DNA of 64,000 bases from JBHYDC01 sp051861205 (GTDB lineage Bacteria > Pseudomonadota > Alphaproteobacteria > Rhizobiales > Pleomorphomonadaceae), in NCBI GenBank assembly GCA_051861205.1, contig JBHYDC010000010.1, forward strand, positions 102,010-166,009, written 5' to 3'. This document shows, one piece after another, positions 44,729 through 52,541 of this stretch. Numbering within the stretch: the first letter of the stretch is position 1; every line of letters begins with the position of its first letter. The notes below the pieces were generated by a model. It saw nothing but the letters and a program-made list of their open reading frames with translations. It was not told where the DNA came from and did no database searches. The position numbers and the translations under genes were made by a program.

Positions 44729-45483
44729 CTGGCGAAGTCCTCGTCGTCGGACTCGGTCCCGGACCTGAACGATGGATGACCCCGGAGGCGACCGACGCGC
44801 TCGCCCGCGCCACGGACCTGATCGGCTACGGCCCCTACCTCGCTCGCTGCCCCCTTCGCGATGGCCAGATCCGGCACGCCAGCGACAACCGTGTGGAGCT
44901 TGACCGCGCCCGCCACGCACTCCAACTTGCGCGCTCCGGTTGTGTCGTTGCCGTCGTCTCCGGCGGCGATCCCGGCGTGTTCGCCATGGCGGCGGCGGTG
45001 TTCGAGGCGGTGGAAGCGGACGCGGGTTCGCGTGACATTCCGGTCACAGTCATGCCCGGTGTGTCCGCCATGCAAGCGGCGGCGGCGCGGGTGGGGGCGC
45101 CCCTCGGCCATGATTTCTGCGCGATTTCGCTGTCTGACAACCTGAAGCCCTGGGGGCTAGTCGAGAGGCGGTTGAAGGCGGCAGCGGAGGGGGATTTCGT
45201 GATCGCCCTCTACAACCCGGCCTCCAAGGCCCGGCCCGGACGGATCTTCGAAGCCTTCGATCTGATTCGGCGTTTGAAGTCCGGCGATGCGCCGGTTGCA
45301 TTCGCCCGCGCGGTCGGCCGGCCAGACGAACGCATCATCCTGACGACGCTTAGGGATGCTGATCCAGGCATTGTCGATATGGCAACCTGCGTGATCATCG
45401 GCAGCTCGCAGACGCGATTTGTCGAACGACCCGGTGATCAACCCTGGATGTATACGCCTCGCAGTTTTGGGGGCAAGATATGA
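44725..45483 (+). CDS. cobJ: Precorrin-3B C17-methyltransferase CobJ
   Basis: Methylates C17 and contracts the ring, using the product of CobG. 252 residues, with VVGLGPGPERWMTPEA, DLIGYGPYL, VSGGDPGVFAMA and the SLSDNLKPW segment. Its start overlaps the cobI stop. It is the last + gene before an AT-rich spacer and the inverted cobK. Confidence 0.97.
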   Translation: MTGEVLVVGLGPGPERWMTPEATDALARATDLIGYGPYLARCPLRDGQIRHASDNRVELDRARHALQLARSGCVVAVVSGGDPGVFAMAAAVFEAVEADAGSRDIPVTVMPGVSAMQAAAARVGAPLGHDFCAISLSDNLKPWGLVERRLKAAAEGDFVIALYNPASKARPGRIFEAFDLIRRLKSGDAPVAFARAVGRPDERIILTTLRDADPGIVDMATCVIIGSSQTRFVERPGDQPWMYTPRSFGGKI

Positions 45484-45593
45484 ATACTTCGGATCTAGGA
45501 CCACGAACTCGCTATTCAGTCGCTGTAAATTATCTACGAGCAGAAAATTTTTTGACCATTACTGTTTCTTATTCAAAAAGATTTCACAGTTAC
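45484..45593. other. AT-rich spacer between convergent cobJ and cobK
   Basis: About 110 bases, far richer in A+T than its surroundings, including AAAATTTTTT and TTATTCAAAAAG. No clear terminator hairpin and no confident DnaA-box cluster (single weak matches such as TTATTCAAA and TTATCTACG). It sits close to the point where + strand GC skew changes sign. Confidence 0.5.
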
Positions 45594-46352
45594 TTAAAAC
45601 AAATTGGAATTAGCTTTGACGCTCATTGCTTGAAGGTGGGCGACAACCCTTTCCGGGTCATGCACCGTCAACCCCTCCGGTCTGGGAGGTTGCCGGACGA
45701 TCACGACTGGCAAGGACAAACTCCGCGCGGCAGAAATTTTGCCGTAAGTAGCTGTCCCACCAGAGTTTTTTGTCACGATGACATCAATTTTTTCCGCCTG
45801 CATCAACGCCCGTTCGGACCGTTCGTCGAACGGCGGGCGATCGAGGATCACCTTTGCATTCGGCAGTTTGAACGCTCCCAGCGGGTCGATCGAGCGAATG
45901 ACGTAATGGTGCTGCGGGGCCGCATCGAAGGCGGCGAGGCCCAGCCTGCCGACCGTCAGAAGAACACGCCTTGGTTGCAGTTCAAGCGCAACTACCGCTT
46001 CGGCGAGGCTCGAAACCTCGCTCCATCGGTCCCCTGGAAGCGGGCGCCAAGGCTCGCGCGTCAGCGTGATCAGCGGCACCTTGGCCCGCTTGGCGGCGAT
46101 CACGGCGTTGGAAGAAATCTGCTCCGCGAACGGATGGGTTGCGTCGACCAGCGCATCGATTTTTTCGCAAACAAGATACTCCGCCAACCCGTCGACACCA
46201 CCGAAACCGCCAATACGGGTCGGGATCGGTTGCGCAGCAGGGTTCGCGGTTCGGCCGGCAAGCGACATCGTGGCGCTTACCCAGGGTTGCGACACCAGCA
46301 AGGCGGCGAGCCTTGTCGCTTCCGTCGTGCCGCCAAGGATAAGGACGCGCAT
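45594..46352 (-). CDS. cobK: Precorrin-6A reductase CobK
   Basis: An NADPH-dependent reductase of the corrin macrocycle, 252 residues. N-terminus VLILGGTTEATRLAALL; ALVDATHPFAEQISSNA; and VTKNSGGTATYGKISAARSL. It is on the minus strand between cobJ and cobL, convergent with cobJ and divergent from cobL, and thus not part of the riboswitch transcript. Confidence 0.95.
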   Translation of the reverse strand: MRVLILGGTTEATRLAALLVSQPWVSATMSLAGRTANPAAQPIPTRIGGFGGVDGLAEYLVCEKIDALVDATHPFAEQISSNAVIAAKRAKVPLITLTREPWRPLPGDRWSEVSSLAEAVVALELQPRRVLLTVGRLGLAAFDAAPQHHYVIRSIDPLGAFKLPNAKVILDRPPFDERSERALMQAEKIDVIVTKNSGGTATYGKISAARSLSLPVVIVRQPPRPEGLTVHDPERVVAHLQAMSVKANSNLF

Positions 46353-46378
46353 ACCGCTGTTCTCCGGGAGGCCGGGCG

Positions 46379-47569
46379 ATGACGGGACGCTGGCTCAGCA
46401 TCGTCGGCATCGGGGAAGACGGCCTCGACGGGCTCTCTCCTGCCGCGCGGCGGGCGATCGCGCAAGCGGAACTCGTGGTCGCAGGCGCGCGGCATCTTGC
46501 GTTGGTGGAGGGGCTTGGGGGCGAGCGGCTGATCTGGCCGTCGCCGCTGAGCGACGCCTTTCCAGCGCTGCTTGCCCGGCGCGGGCGCCCGGTTGCGGTC
46601 ATCGCGACAGGCGATCCGTTCTTCCACGGCGTAGGCTCGCTGATCGCCGAACATGTACAACCCCATGAAATCGCTGCCTTTCCCGCTCCGTCCGCCTATG
46701 CGCTCGCCGCCGCGCGGCTTGGATGGGCGGGGCAAGATGTGGTGCGCGTTTCGCTGCACGGCCGGGCTTTGGAGCGCATCGTGCCGCATCTCCACCCCGG
46801 CGCGCGCATCCTCGCCTTGTCGTGGGACGGCACCACGCCGGGCAAGCTTGCCGCGCTGTTGCAGGCGCACGGTTTCGGCGGATCTCGGATCGTGGTCATG
46901 GAACGCATGGGCGGCCCGCATGAGCGGATTCGGGACGGCGCGGAGCATGGCGATATCGACGCGCTGAACACGGTCGCGATCTCGGTTGCGGGGCATGGCC
47001 GCGCGGTTCCTTTCACGCCCGGCTTGCCCGACGATTGGTTCGAGAACGACGGGCAGATCACCAAGCGCGAGGTTCGGGCGGTCACCCTCTCGGCCCTGCG
47101 GCCGATGCGCGGGCAGTTGCTCTGGGATGTCGGCGCCGGGTCCGGCTCGGTCGCGATCGAGTGGATGCTGGCCGATCCGAGCTGCCGGGCCGTTGCAGTC
47201 GAACCGAGGGCGGATCGGATTGCCCGGATCGAGCGGAACGCAGTGGCGATGGGCGTACCAGACCTTGAAATCACTGAAGGCTTCGCGCCGGATGTGCTGG
47301 CGGACCTCCTCCGGCCGGACGCCGTATTCGTGGGTGGCGGCGCGGGAAACCCCGCCGTGATCGATGCCGCGATGGCCGCGCTTGCGCCCTTCGGCCGGCT
47401 GGTGGTGAACGCGGTGACGCTGGAAACGCAGGCAATTCTGATCGAGCGCCACGGCCGGCATGGCGGCGATCTCGTGCAGATCAATGTTTCGCGCGTGGAT
47501 ACCATCGGCGGCTTTCGCGGCTTCCGCCCAGCGATGGCCGTGGTTCAATGGACATGGGTGAAGCCGTGA
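46379..47569 (+). CDS. cobL: Precorrin-6Y C5,15-methyltransferase (decarboxylating) CobL
   Basis: A fusion of CbiE-like and CbiT-like domains, 396 residues. The N-terminal class III methyltransferase has SIVGIGEDGLDGLSPAARRA. The C-terminal Rossmann methyltransferase has GQLLWDVGAGSGSVAIEWM. It methylates C5 and C15 and decarboxylates the C12 side chain. Divergent from cobK; overlaps cobE. Confidence 0.96.
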   Translation: MTGRWLSIVGIGEDGLDGLSPAARRAIAQAELVVAGARHLALVEGLGGERLIWPSPLSDAFPALLARRGRPVAVIATGDPFFHGVGSLIAEHVQPHEIAAFPAPSAYALAAARLGWAGQDVVRVSLHGRALERIVPHLHPGARILALSWDGTTPGKLAALLQAHGFGGSRIVVMERMGGPHERIRDGAEHGDIDALNTVAISVAGHGRAVPFTPGLPDDWFENDGQITKREVRAVTLSALRPMRGQLLWDVGAGSGSVAIEWMLADPSCRAVAVEPRADRIARIERNAVAMGVPDLEITEGFAPDVLADLLRPDAVFVGGGAGNPAVIDAAMAALAPFGRLVVNAVTLETQAILIERHGRHGGDLVQINVSRVDTIGGFRGFRPAMAVVQWTWVKP

Positions 47570-47955
47570 GCGGGCCCCTCTTCGCGGTCGGGCTCGGCTG
47601 CCGTGCCGGGGCGGACGCGGGCGCGGTCGTGGCGTTGATCGAGGCCGCCTTGACGCAGGTTGGCGGCGCGGCCTTCGGGCTGTTCACGATCGAGGCGAAG
47701 GCGGGCGAGCCGGCGTTGATCGAGGCGGCGGAGAAGCTCGCGATTCCCCTCAAAGGCCTCGCCCCCGCCGATCTCGCGGCCGCTTCCGATCGGGCCGTTA
47801 CCCGCTCGGACCGCGTGATCGCGATGTTCGGCGTGCCATCGGTTGCCGAAACCGCCGCTTTAGTGGGCGCAGGGCCGGGGTCCACGCTTGTCCTTCCGCG
47901 CATTCAGGCACACGGTGTCGCTTGCGCCGTCGCAAAACCGTTTGAGACATCATGA
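47566..47955 (+). CDS. cobE: Cobalamin biosynthesis protein CobE (CbiG C-terminal-like)
   Basis: A ~129-residue protein equal to the C-terminal domain of CbiG: FAVGLGCRAGADAGAVVALI at the start and then FTIEAKAGEPALIEAAEKL. I chose the GTG at 47566, which overlaps the cobL stop (GTGA); an ATG at 47548 is also in frame. It overlaps cobM by 4 bases. Its exact function is not settled. Confidence 0.88.
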   Translation: MSGPLFAVGLGCRAGADAGAVVALIEAALTQVGGAAFGLFTIEAKAGEPALIEAAEKLAIPLKGLAPADLAAASDRAVTRSDRVIAMFGVPSVAETAALVGAGPGSTLVLPRIQAHGVACAVAKPFETS

Positions 47956-48737
47956 CAGTGCACTTCATCGGCGCCGGGCCCGGCGCACCAGACCTCATCA
48001 CCGTGCGGGGCCGCGATCTGATCGCGCGGTGCCCGGTGTGTCTCTTCGCGGGCTCGCTGGTGCCGCCGGAGTTGCTGGCCTATTGCCCGCCCGGCGCGCA
48101 CATCGTCGACACCGCGCCGATGTCGCTTGGCGAAATCGAAGCAGAATTCGTTCGCGCCCATGCGGCGGGGGAGGATGTGGCGCGGCTGCATTCTGGCGAT
48201 CTGTCGATCTGGAGCGCGATGGGCGAGCAGTTGCGGCGGCTGGAACGCCTGGGCATTCGCTATACGGTGACGCCGGGGGTGCCCTCCTTCGCGGCCGCTG
48301 CGGCGGCGATGGGGCAGGAACTGACGTTGCCGGAAGTTGCGCAATCGGTGGTGCTGACGCGCACACCCGGCCGGGCGTCGTCCATGCCGCCGCGCGAAAC
48401 GCTGCCCGCCTTCGCGGCAACGGGGGCGACGCTGGCGGTGCACCTCTCTATCCACGCGCTCGATCAGGTGGTGGCGGATTTGACGCCGCATTACGGGCCG
48501 AAATGCCCGGTAGCCGTGGTCTACCGCGCAAGCTGGCCGGACGAGCGCATCGTGATCGGCACCCTTGCCACCATCAAGCTGGCGATCGCGGCGGAACCGA
48601 TGGAGCGGACGGCGATCATCCTCGTCGGGCCAGTGCTCGGATCGCGGGATTTCCGCAACAGCGCGCTCTATAGCGCGGATTATCAGCGCAGGTTCCGGGG
48701 CCGTGACGGGCGGGCCGGCGAGGAGCTGGATCCGTGA
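47952..48737 (+). CDS. cobM: Precorrin-4 C11-methyltransferase CobM
   Basis: An SAM-dependent methyltransferase of 261 residues: VHFIGAGPGAPDLITVRG, CLFAGSLVPPELL, LHSGDLSIWSAMGEQL and GVPSFAAAAAAMGQELTLPE. Its 3' end overlaps the 3' end of the opposite cbiD gene by 55 bases. Confidence 0.97.
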   Translation: MTVHFIGAGPGAPDLITVRGRDLIARCPVCLFAGSLVPPELLAYCPPGAHIVDTAPMSLGEIEAEFVRAHAAGEDVARLHSGDLSIWSAMGEQLRRLERLGIRYTVTPGVPSFAAAAAAMGQELTLPEVAQSVVLTRTPGRASSMPPRETLPAFAATGATLAVHLSIHALDQVVADLTPHYGPKCPVAVVYRASWPDERIVIGTLATIKLAIAAEPMERTAIILVGPVLGSRDFRNSALYSADYQRRFRGRDGRAGEELDP

Positions 48738-49834
48738 ACCAGCTTGAACGGCGTTGCCGCTACAAGACCGCCCGAACGGTCGAAAATCGCGATTTCCAGC
48801 GCCGATCCGGTGCCGGCGAGCGGACGAGCGGCGGTTTCCCACGCGGCTTCGGCCACCAGCGCGCCGAGATCGAGCCCGGCGGCGCGGGTGACCTCCAGCA
48901 CGTCCAGCGCGGAGTTGGCGGCCCGCACGCGGGCGACCAGCGCGGCATCGCCGCCGGCCTGCTTCACAAGCGCGGCCAACCAGTCGAGGTCCACGGTGCC
49001 GCGCTTGGAATGGAGGTCGAGAAGGCCTTGGCCGAGCTTCACCATCTTGGCGAAGCCACCCGCGACCGTGACTTTGGGCACAGGATGGACGCGCAGGTAT
49101 TTCAGCATGCCGCCGGCAAAATCGCCCATATCGAGAAGCTGGACGTCGGTCATACCGTGGCGGGCGCGGATGGCGGCTTCGGACGTGGCGCCGGTGGATC
49201 CGGCCACATGCTCGACGCCCATGGCGCGCGCGACATCGATGCCGCGATGGATGGAGTGGATCCAGGCCGCGCAGGAATAGGGGATCACGATGCCGGTGGT
49301 GCCGAGGATCGAGAGGCCGCCGACGATGCCAAGGCGCGGGTTCCAAGTGCGCTCCGCGATGCGCTCGCCGCCGGGCACGGAGATTTCCACGATCACGTCG
49401 GCGGGGCCGCCAAGGGCAGCGCGGGCCTCCTCGATGGCGGCGGTCATCATCTGGCGCGGAACAGGGTTGATAGCCGGTTCGCCGACGGCAAGCGGCAGAC
49501 CGGGCCGCGTGACCGTGCCGACACCCTCGCCCGCGCGAAACGTGATGCCGGAGCCCGGCGAACCGGCCCGCACGGTGCTGATGATAAGCGCGCCGTGGGT
49601 AACGTCCGGATCGTCGCCCGCGTCCTTCACGATGGCGGCACGGGTAAAACCTTCGCCGATTTCGGTGGACGCAAGCGCGAAAGCCGGCTGCTCGCCGCCG
49701 GGAAGCGCAACAGTGACCGGATCGGGGAATTGGCCCGTCACGAGCGCCTCATAGGCCGCGCGGGTGGCGGCGGTGGCGCAGGTGCCGGTAGTCCATCCCC
49801 GGCGCAGGGGGCCCTCTGGGATCTCGTCGCTCAT
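48683..49834 (-). CDS. cbiD: Cobalt-precorrin-5B C1-methyltransferase (CbiD)
   Basis: A 383-residue enzyme: LRRGWTTGTCATAATRAAY at the start, then INPVPRQMMTAAIEEA and FAGGMLKYLRVHPVPKV. CbiD performs the C1 methylation known from the anaerobic route; the aerobic route of Pseudomonas denitrificans uses CobF. I chose the ATG at 49834 (MSDEIPEGPLRRG). Convergent with cobM and divergent from cobB. Confidence 0.95.
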   Translation of the reverse strand: MSDEIPEGPLRRGWTTGTCATAATRAAYEALVTGQFPDPVTVALPGGEQPAFALASTEIGEGFTRAAIVKDAGDDPDVTHGALIISTVRAGSPGSGITFRAGEGVGTVTRPGLPLAVGEPAINPVPRQMMTAAIEEARAALGGPADVIVEISVPGGERIAERTWNPRLGIVGGLSILGTTGIVIPYSCAAWIHSIHRGIDVARAMGVEHVAGSTGATSEAAIRARHGMTDVQLLDMGDFAGGMLKYLRVHPVPKVTVAGGFAKMVKLGQGLLDLHSKRGTVDLDWLAALVKQAGGDAALVARVRAANSALDVLEVTRAAGLDLGALVAEAAWETAARPLAGTGSALEIAIFDRSGGLVAATPFKLVHGSSSSPARPSRPRNLR

Positions 49835-49914
49835 GATGCGGAGTGGACCAGATTGGGGGCCAAGGTCAACGGGTGTTTGGCAGGGGCGCTGCCAGTTTTC
49901 AGCGGGGTGCCGGC

Positions 49915-51234
49915 ATGACAGCCGGGTTCGTGATCGGCTCGATACGCTCCGGCAGCGGCAAGACCACGGTCTCACTGGGGCTGATGCGTGCGTTCGCGCG
50001 GCGCGGGATCAACGTCGCGCCGTTCAAATGCGGGCCGGATTACATCGATCCGGCATTCCACAGCGCGGCGACGGGGCGGGCGAGCATCAACCTCGATAGC
50101 TGGTCGATGCCGCCGGAGCTGATGGCGGGATTGTTCGGCCATCTGGCTTCAGGTGCGGATCTGGTGATCGGCGAGGGGCTGATGGGGCTGTTCGACGGGG
50201 TATCGGCGGCGCCGGGGCGGAGCGGGTCGTCGGTGGATGTCGCGGCGGCAACGGGGCTGCCGGTGGTGCTTGTGCACGACGTCAGCGGGCAGTCGGCGTC
50301 GGCGGCGGCGGTGGTGCTGGGGGTGAAGCTGCTGGACCCACGGGTGCGGCTGGCGGGTGTGATCCTCAATAAGGTCGGTTCGGAGCGGCACCGGCGGCTG
50401 GTGACAGAGGCGATTGAGGCCATCGGCGTGCCGGTGCTGGGCGCCCTGCCCCGGTCCGATCAGGTGAGCCTGCCGGAGCGCCACCTAGGCCTCGTGCAGG
50501 CAGAAGAGACGGCGGCGCTGGAGGCGCTGCTGGAGGCGATGGCCGATCTCGTGGAGCGGCACGTGAGCCTGGACCGGGTGCAGGAAGCGGCGAGCGTCGT
50601 TTCGAATGTGACCGGCGCGGCTGGCGGCCCCGCCCTGCCGCCGCCGGGCCAACGGATCGCTTTGGCGAGGGACGTGGCTTTCAGCTTTCTCTATCCGCAT
50701 CACACGATCGGCTGGCGCGCGGCGGGGGCTGAGATCGTGCCCTTCTCGCCGCTGGCTGACGAGGCGCCGCCGGACGATTGCGACGTCTGCTGGCTGCCCG
50801 GCGGCTATCCGGAGCTTCACGCCGGGCGGCTGGCGGACAATTCCAGCTTCCTCGAAGGGCTGCGCGCCTTTGCCAAATCCAGCCCGGTTCATGGCGAATG
50901 CGGTGGGTTCATGGTGCTCGGCGACGGGCTGATCGACGCCGCAGGCGAGCGGCATGCGATGGCCGGTTTGCTCGGCGTCACCACAAGCTTTGAGCGGCGC
51001 AAACTGCACCTTGGCTATCGCACCGCGCGGCTGGCCGGGCCGGCGCCCTTCGGCGCGGAGGGTCAGGTACTGAGCGGGCATGAATTTCACTACGCCAGCA
51101 TCATCGGCGCGGTCGAGGATACGCCCTTCGCCTTCGTTCGCGATGCCCATGGCTCGGCCGAAGGCCCGGATGGGGCGAGGCGCGGGCTGGTGACCGGCTC
51201 GTTCTTCCACGCCATCGCGCGGGCGGACGGCTGA
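49915..51234 (+). CDS. cobB: Hydrogenobyrinate/cobyrinate a,c-diamide synthase CobB
   Basis: A glutamine amidotransferase that amidates the a and c acetates before cobalt insertion, about 439 residues. The N-terminal dethiobiotin-synthase-like P-loop is IRSGSGKTTVSLGL and KCGPDYIDPAFHSA follows. The C-terminal triad-type GATase has the Cys in VHGECGGFMVLG. I chose the ATG at 49915. Its stop directly abuts that of the opposite glycosidase gene. Confidence 0.96.
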   Translation: MTAGFVIGSIRSGSGKTTVSLGLMRAFARRGINVAPFKCGPDYIDPAFHSAATGRASINLDSWSMPPELMAGLFGHLASGADLVIGEGLMGLFDGVSAAPGRSGSSVDVAAATGLPVVLVHDVSGQSASAAAVVLGVKLLDPRVRLAGVILNKVGSERHRRLVTEAIEAIGVPVLGALPRSDQVSLPERHLGLVQAEETAALEALLEAMADLVERHVSLDRVQEAASVVSNVTGAAGGPALPPPGQRIALARDVAFSFLYPHHTIGWRAAGAEIVPFSPLADEAPPDDCDVCWLPGGYPELHAGRLADNSSFLEGLRAFAKSSPVHGECGGFMVLGDGLIDAAGERHAMAGLLGVTTSFERRKLHLGYRTARLAGPAPFGAEGQVLSGHEFHYASIIGAVEDTPFAFVRDAHGSAEGPDGARRGLVTGSFFHAIARADG

Positions 51235-52203
51235 TCAGCGGCCCTTGAGGCTGAGGTGGCCGGTTGCAGGATCGTGCTCGACCGGCATCGGATCCGACAG
51301 GCGGCCGATGAAGGCGCCGGCATCGTCCCAAAACTCGAAGGCGAGATAGTAGAGGCCACCGTCGTGCTCGACGATCTTGCCGGAATAGCGGCGGCACGGC
51401 AGGTTGCCGTCGAAATAGGGTCCGGGCGGAATCGTCCAGGGGCCGAGCGGGTGCGGAGCGGTGAGGTAGTGCGAGCCGGTGACGGGCGTTCCGGGATATC
51501 CGGCGGTGTAGTCCTCTGACCAATGACCGGCGGCGGTGCAAAAGAAGCAATACCAGCGGCCGCCCCGTTCGAACACTTGCGGCACTTCCAACTGACCGAA
51601 TCCGCCGGTGAAAACGGGCGGGTGCAGCGTCCAGGTATAAAGATCGTCCGACCGGGCAAGACCCACCGCGCCGCGCGCGTTAAGCTCGTCGCCGACCGGA
51701 ATCCGGGCGGTGAAATACATCAGCCAGCCTGTGCCGTCCGGATCGGGAATCACCCAGGGGTCGCGCATGGCGCGGCCGTCCCACGGGCCGTTGTGGTCTT
51801 CCTCGTAGACGGCGGGATCGAAGGCGAGGATGGGATCGGCCGATACGCGCGTCCAATTGTGCAGATCGGTCGAAGCTGCGTGGCCGATGCGCTGGCGGCG
51901 GCCGTTCTCAGCCTTTGAGGTGCCGGTGTAGAAGAGGTGCCAGAGCCCGTTTTCGCCCTTCAGCACGCTGCCCGTCCAGGTCGTCTTGTCGTCGAAGGCG
52001 GGGCTTTCGGAGGGTGTGAAGCAGGTGCCGAGATAGGTCCAGCTTTTCAGATCCGCGGAGGTGGCGTGGCCGTAGCTGACATTCCAGTGCCGAAGCTCGG
52101 GATCGCCGAGCGCCTTGTCCGCCTGAAGAAAAAACACGTGCCAGAGATCGCCGTCCTTGGCGAACCAGAAGTCCCATATCCATTTGTCTTCAAGCGCAAG
52201 CAC
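51235..52203 (-). CDS. Glycoside hydrolase, GH32/GH43-like five-bladed beta-propeller
   Basis: A 322-residue protein without signal peptide. Features include WIWDFWFAKDGDLWHVFFL, then YGHATSADLKSWTYLG, TWTGSVLKGENGLWHLFYTG, and GRAMRDPWVIPDPDG with the RDP-type acidic motif of the clan. An Asp near the start (WDFWF), the RDP Asp and a later Glu (GQLEVPQVF) are likely active-site acids. GH32, GH43 and GH68 share this fold, and the substrate cannot be decided. It stands alone between cobB and a divergent small gene. Confidence 0.8.
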   Translation of the reverse strand: MLALEDKWIWDFWFAKDGDLWHVFFLQADKALGDPELRHWNVSYGHATSADLKSWTYLGTCFTPSESPAFDDKTTWTGSVLKGENGLWHLFYTGTSKAENGRRQRIGHAASTDLHNWTRVSADPILAFDPAVYEEDHNGPWDGRAMRDPWVIPDPDGTGWLMYFTARIPVGDELNARGAVGLARSDDLYTWTLHPPVFTGGFGQLEVPQVFERGGRWYCFFCTAAGHWSEDYTAGYPGTPVTGSHYLTAPHPLGPWTIPPGPYFDGNLPCRRYSGKIVEHDGGLYYLAFEFWDDAGAFIGRLSDPMPVEHDPATGHLSLKGR

Positions 52204-52244
52204 GAGAACGGCTCCTGTGGCTTTGAACGGCGGCGAGGCGAGCG

Positions 52245-52541
52245 ATGGCCTATATCATTCCCGCAGAAATTTCGAGGCGCCGCCGTTATGGCCGCGCTGT
52301 TTATGGTGGAGAAGACGTATTTGGTCGATTGTTCGAACAAACTCGATTTTTTCCAGCTATCAAGGGACTTCGCGCATCTCAGCCTCCGGCGGGATTGCAG
52401 CGTCCTGTGGATCTCTACGGCTCGACAGAGCGGGAGGGGGACGGCATCAATGCTTCATCAACCATCCCGATCCACAGTGATGGCGCGCTCATGATGGGGG
52501 CAGAGACCGCCCTGAAACCTGCCACCGGAGTTCGTCCATGA
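52245..52541 (+). CDS. Hypothetical protein (98 aa) coupled to the lytic transglycosylase gene
   Basis: Starts MAYIIPAEISRRRRYGR, contains GGEDVFGRLFEQTRFFPAIKG, then a Ser/Pro/Gly-rich tail. No membrane segment. Its stop overlaps the next start by 4 bases (ATGA), supporting real translation and coupling. Divergent from the glycosidase. I do not recognise the family. Confidence 0.5.
   Translation: MAYIIPAEISRRRRYGRAVYGGEDVFGRLFEQTRFFPAIKGLRASQPPAGLQRPVDLYGSTEREGDGINASSTIPIHSDGALMMGAETALKPATGVRP

Noticed and set aside
45484..45593. oriC with DnaA boxes
   Set aside because: Only weak single matches to TTATNCACA and no cluster, so I report the skew change but do not annotate an origin.
48734..49918. 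Open frame of 394 residues on + across cbiD
   Set aside because: Antisense of cbiD; composition is typical of shadows.
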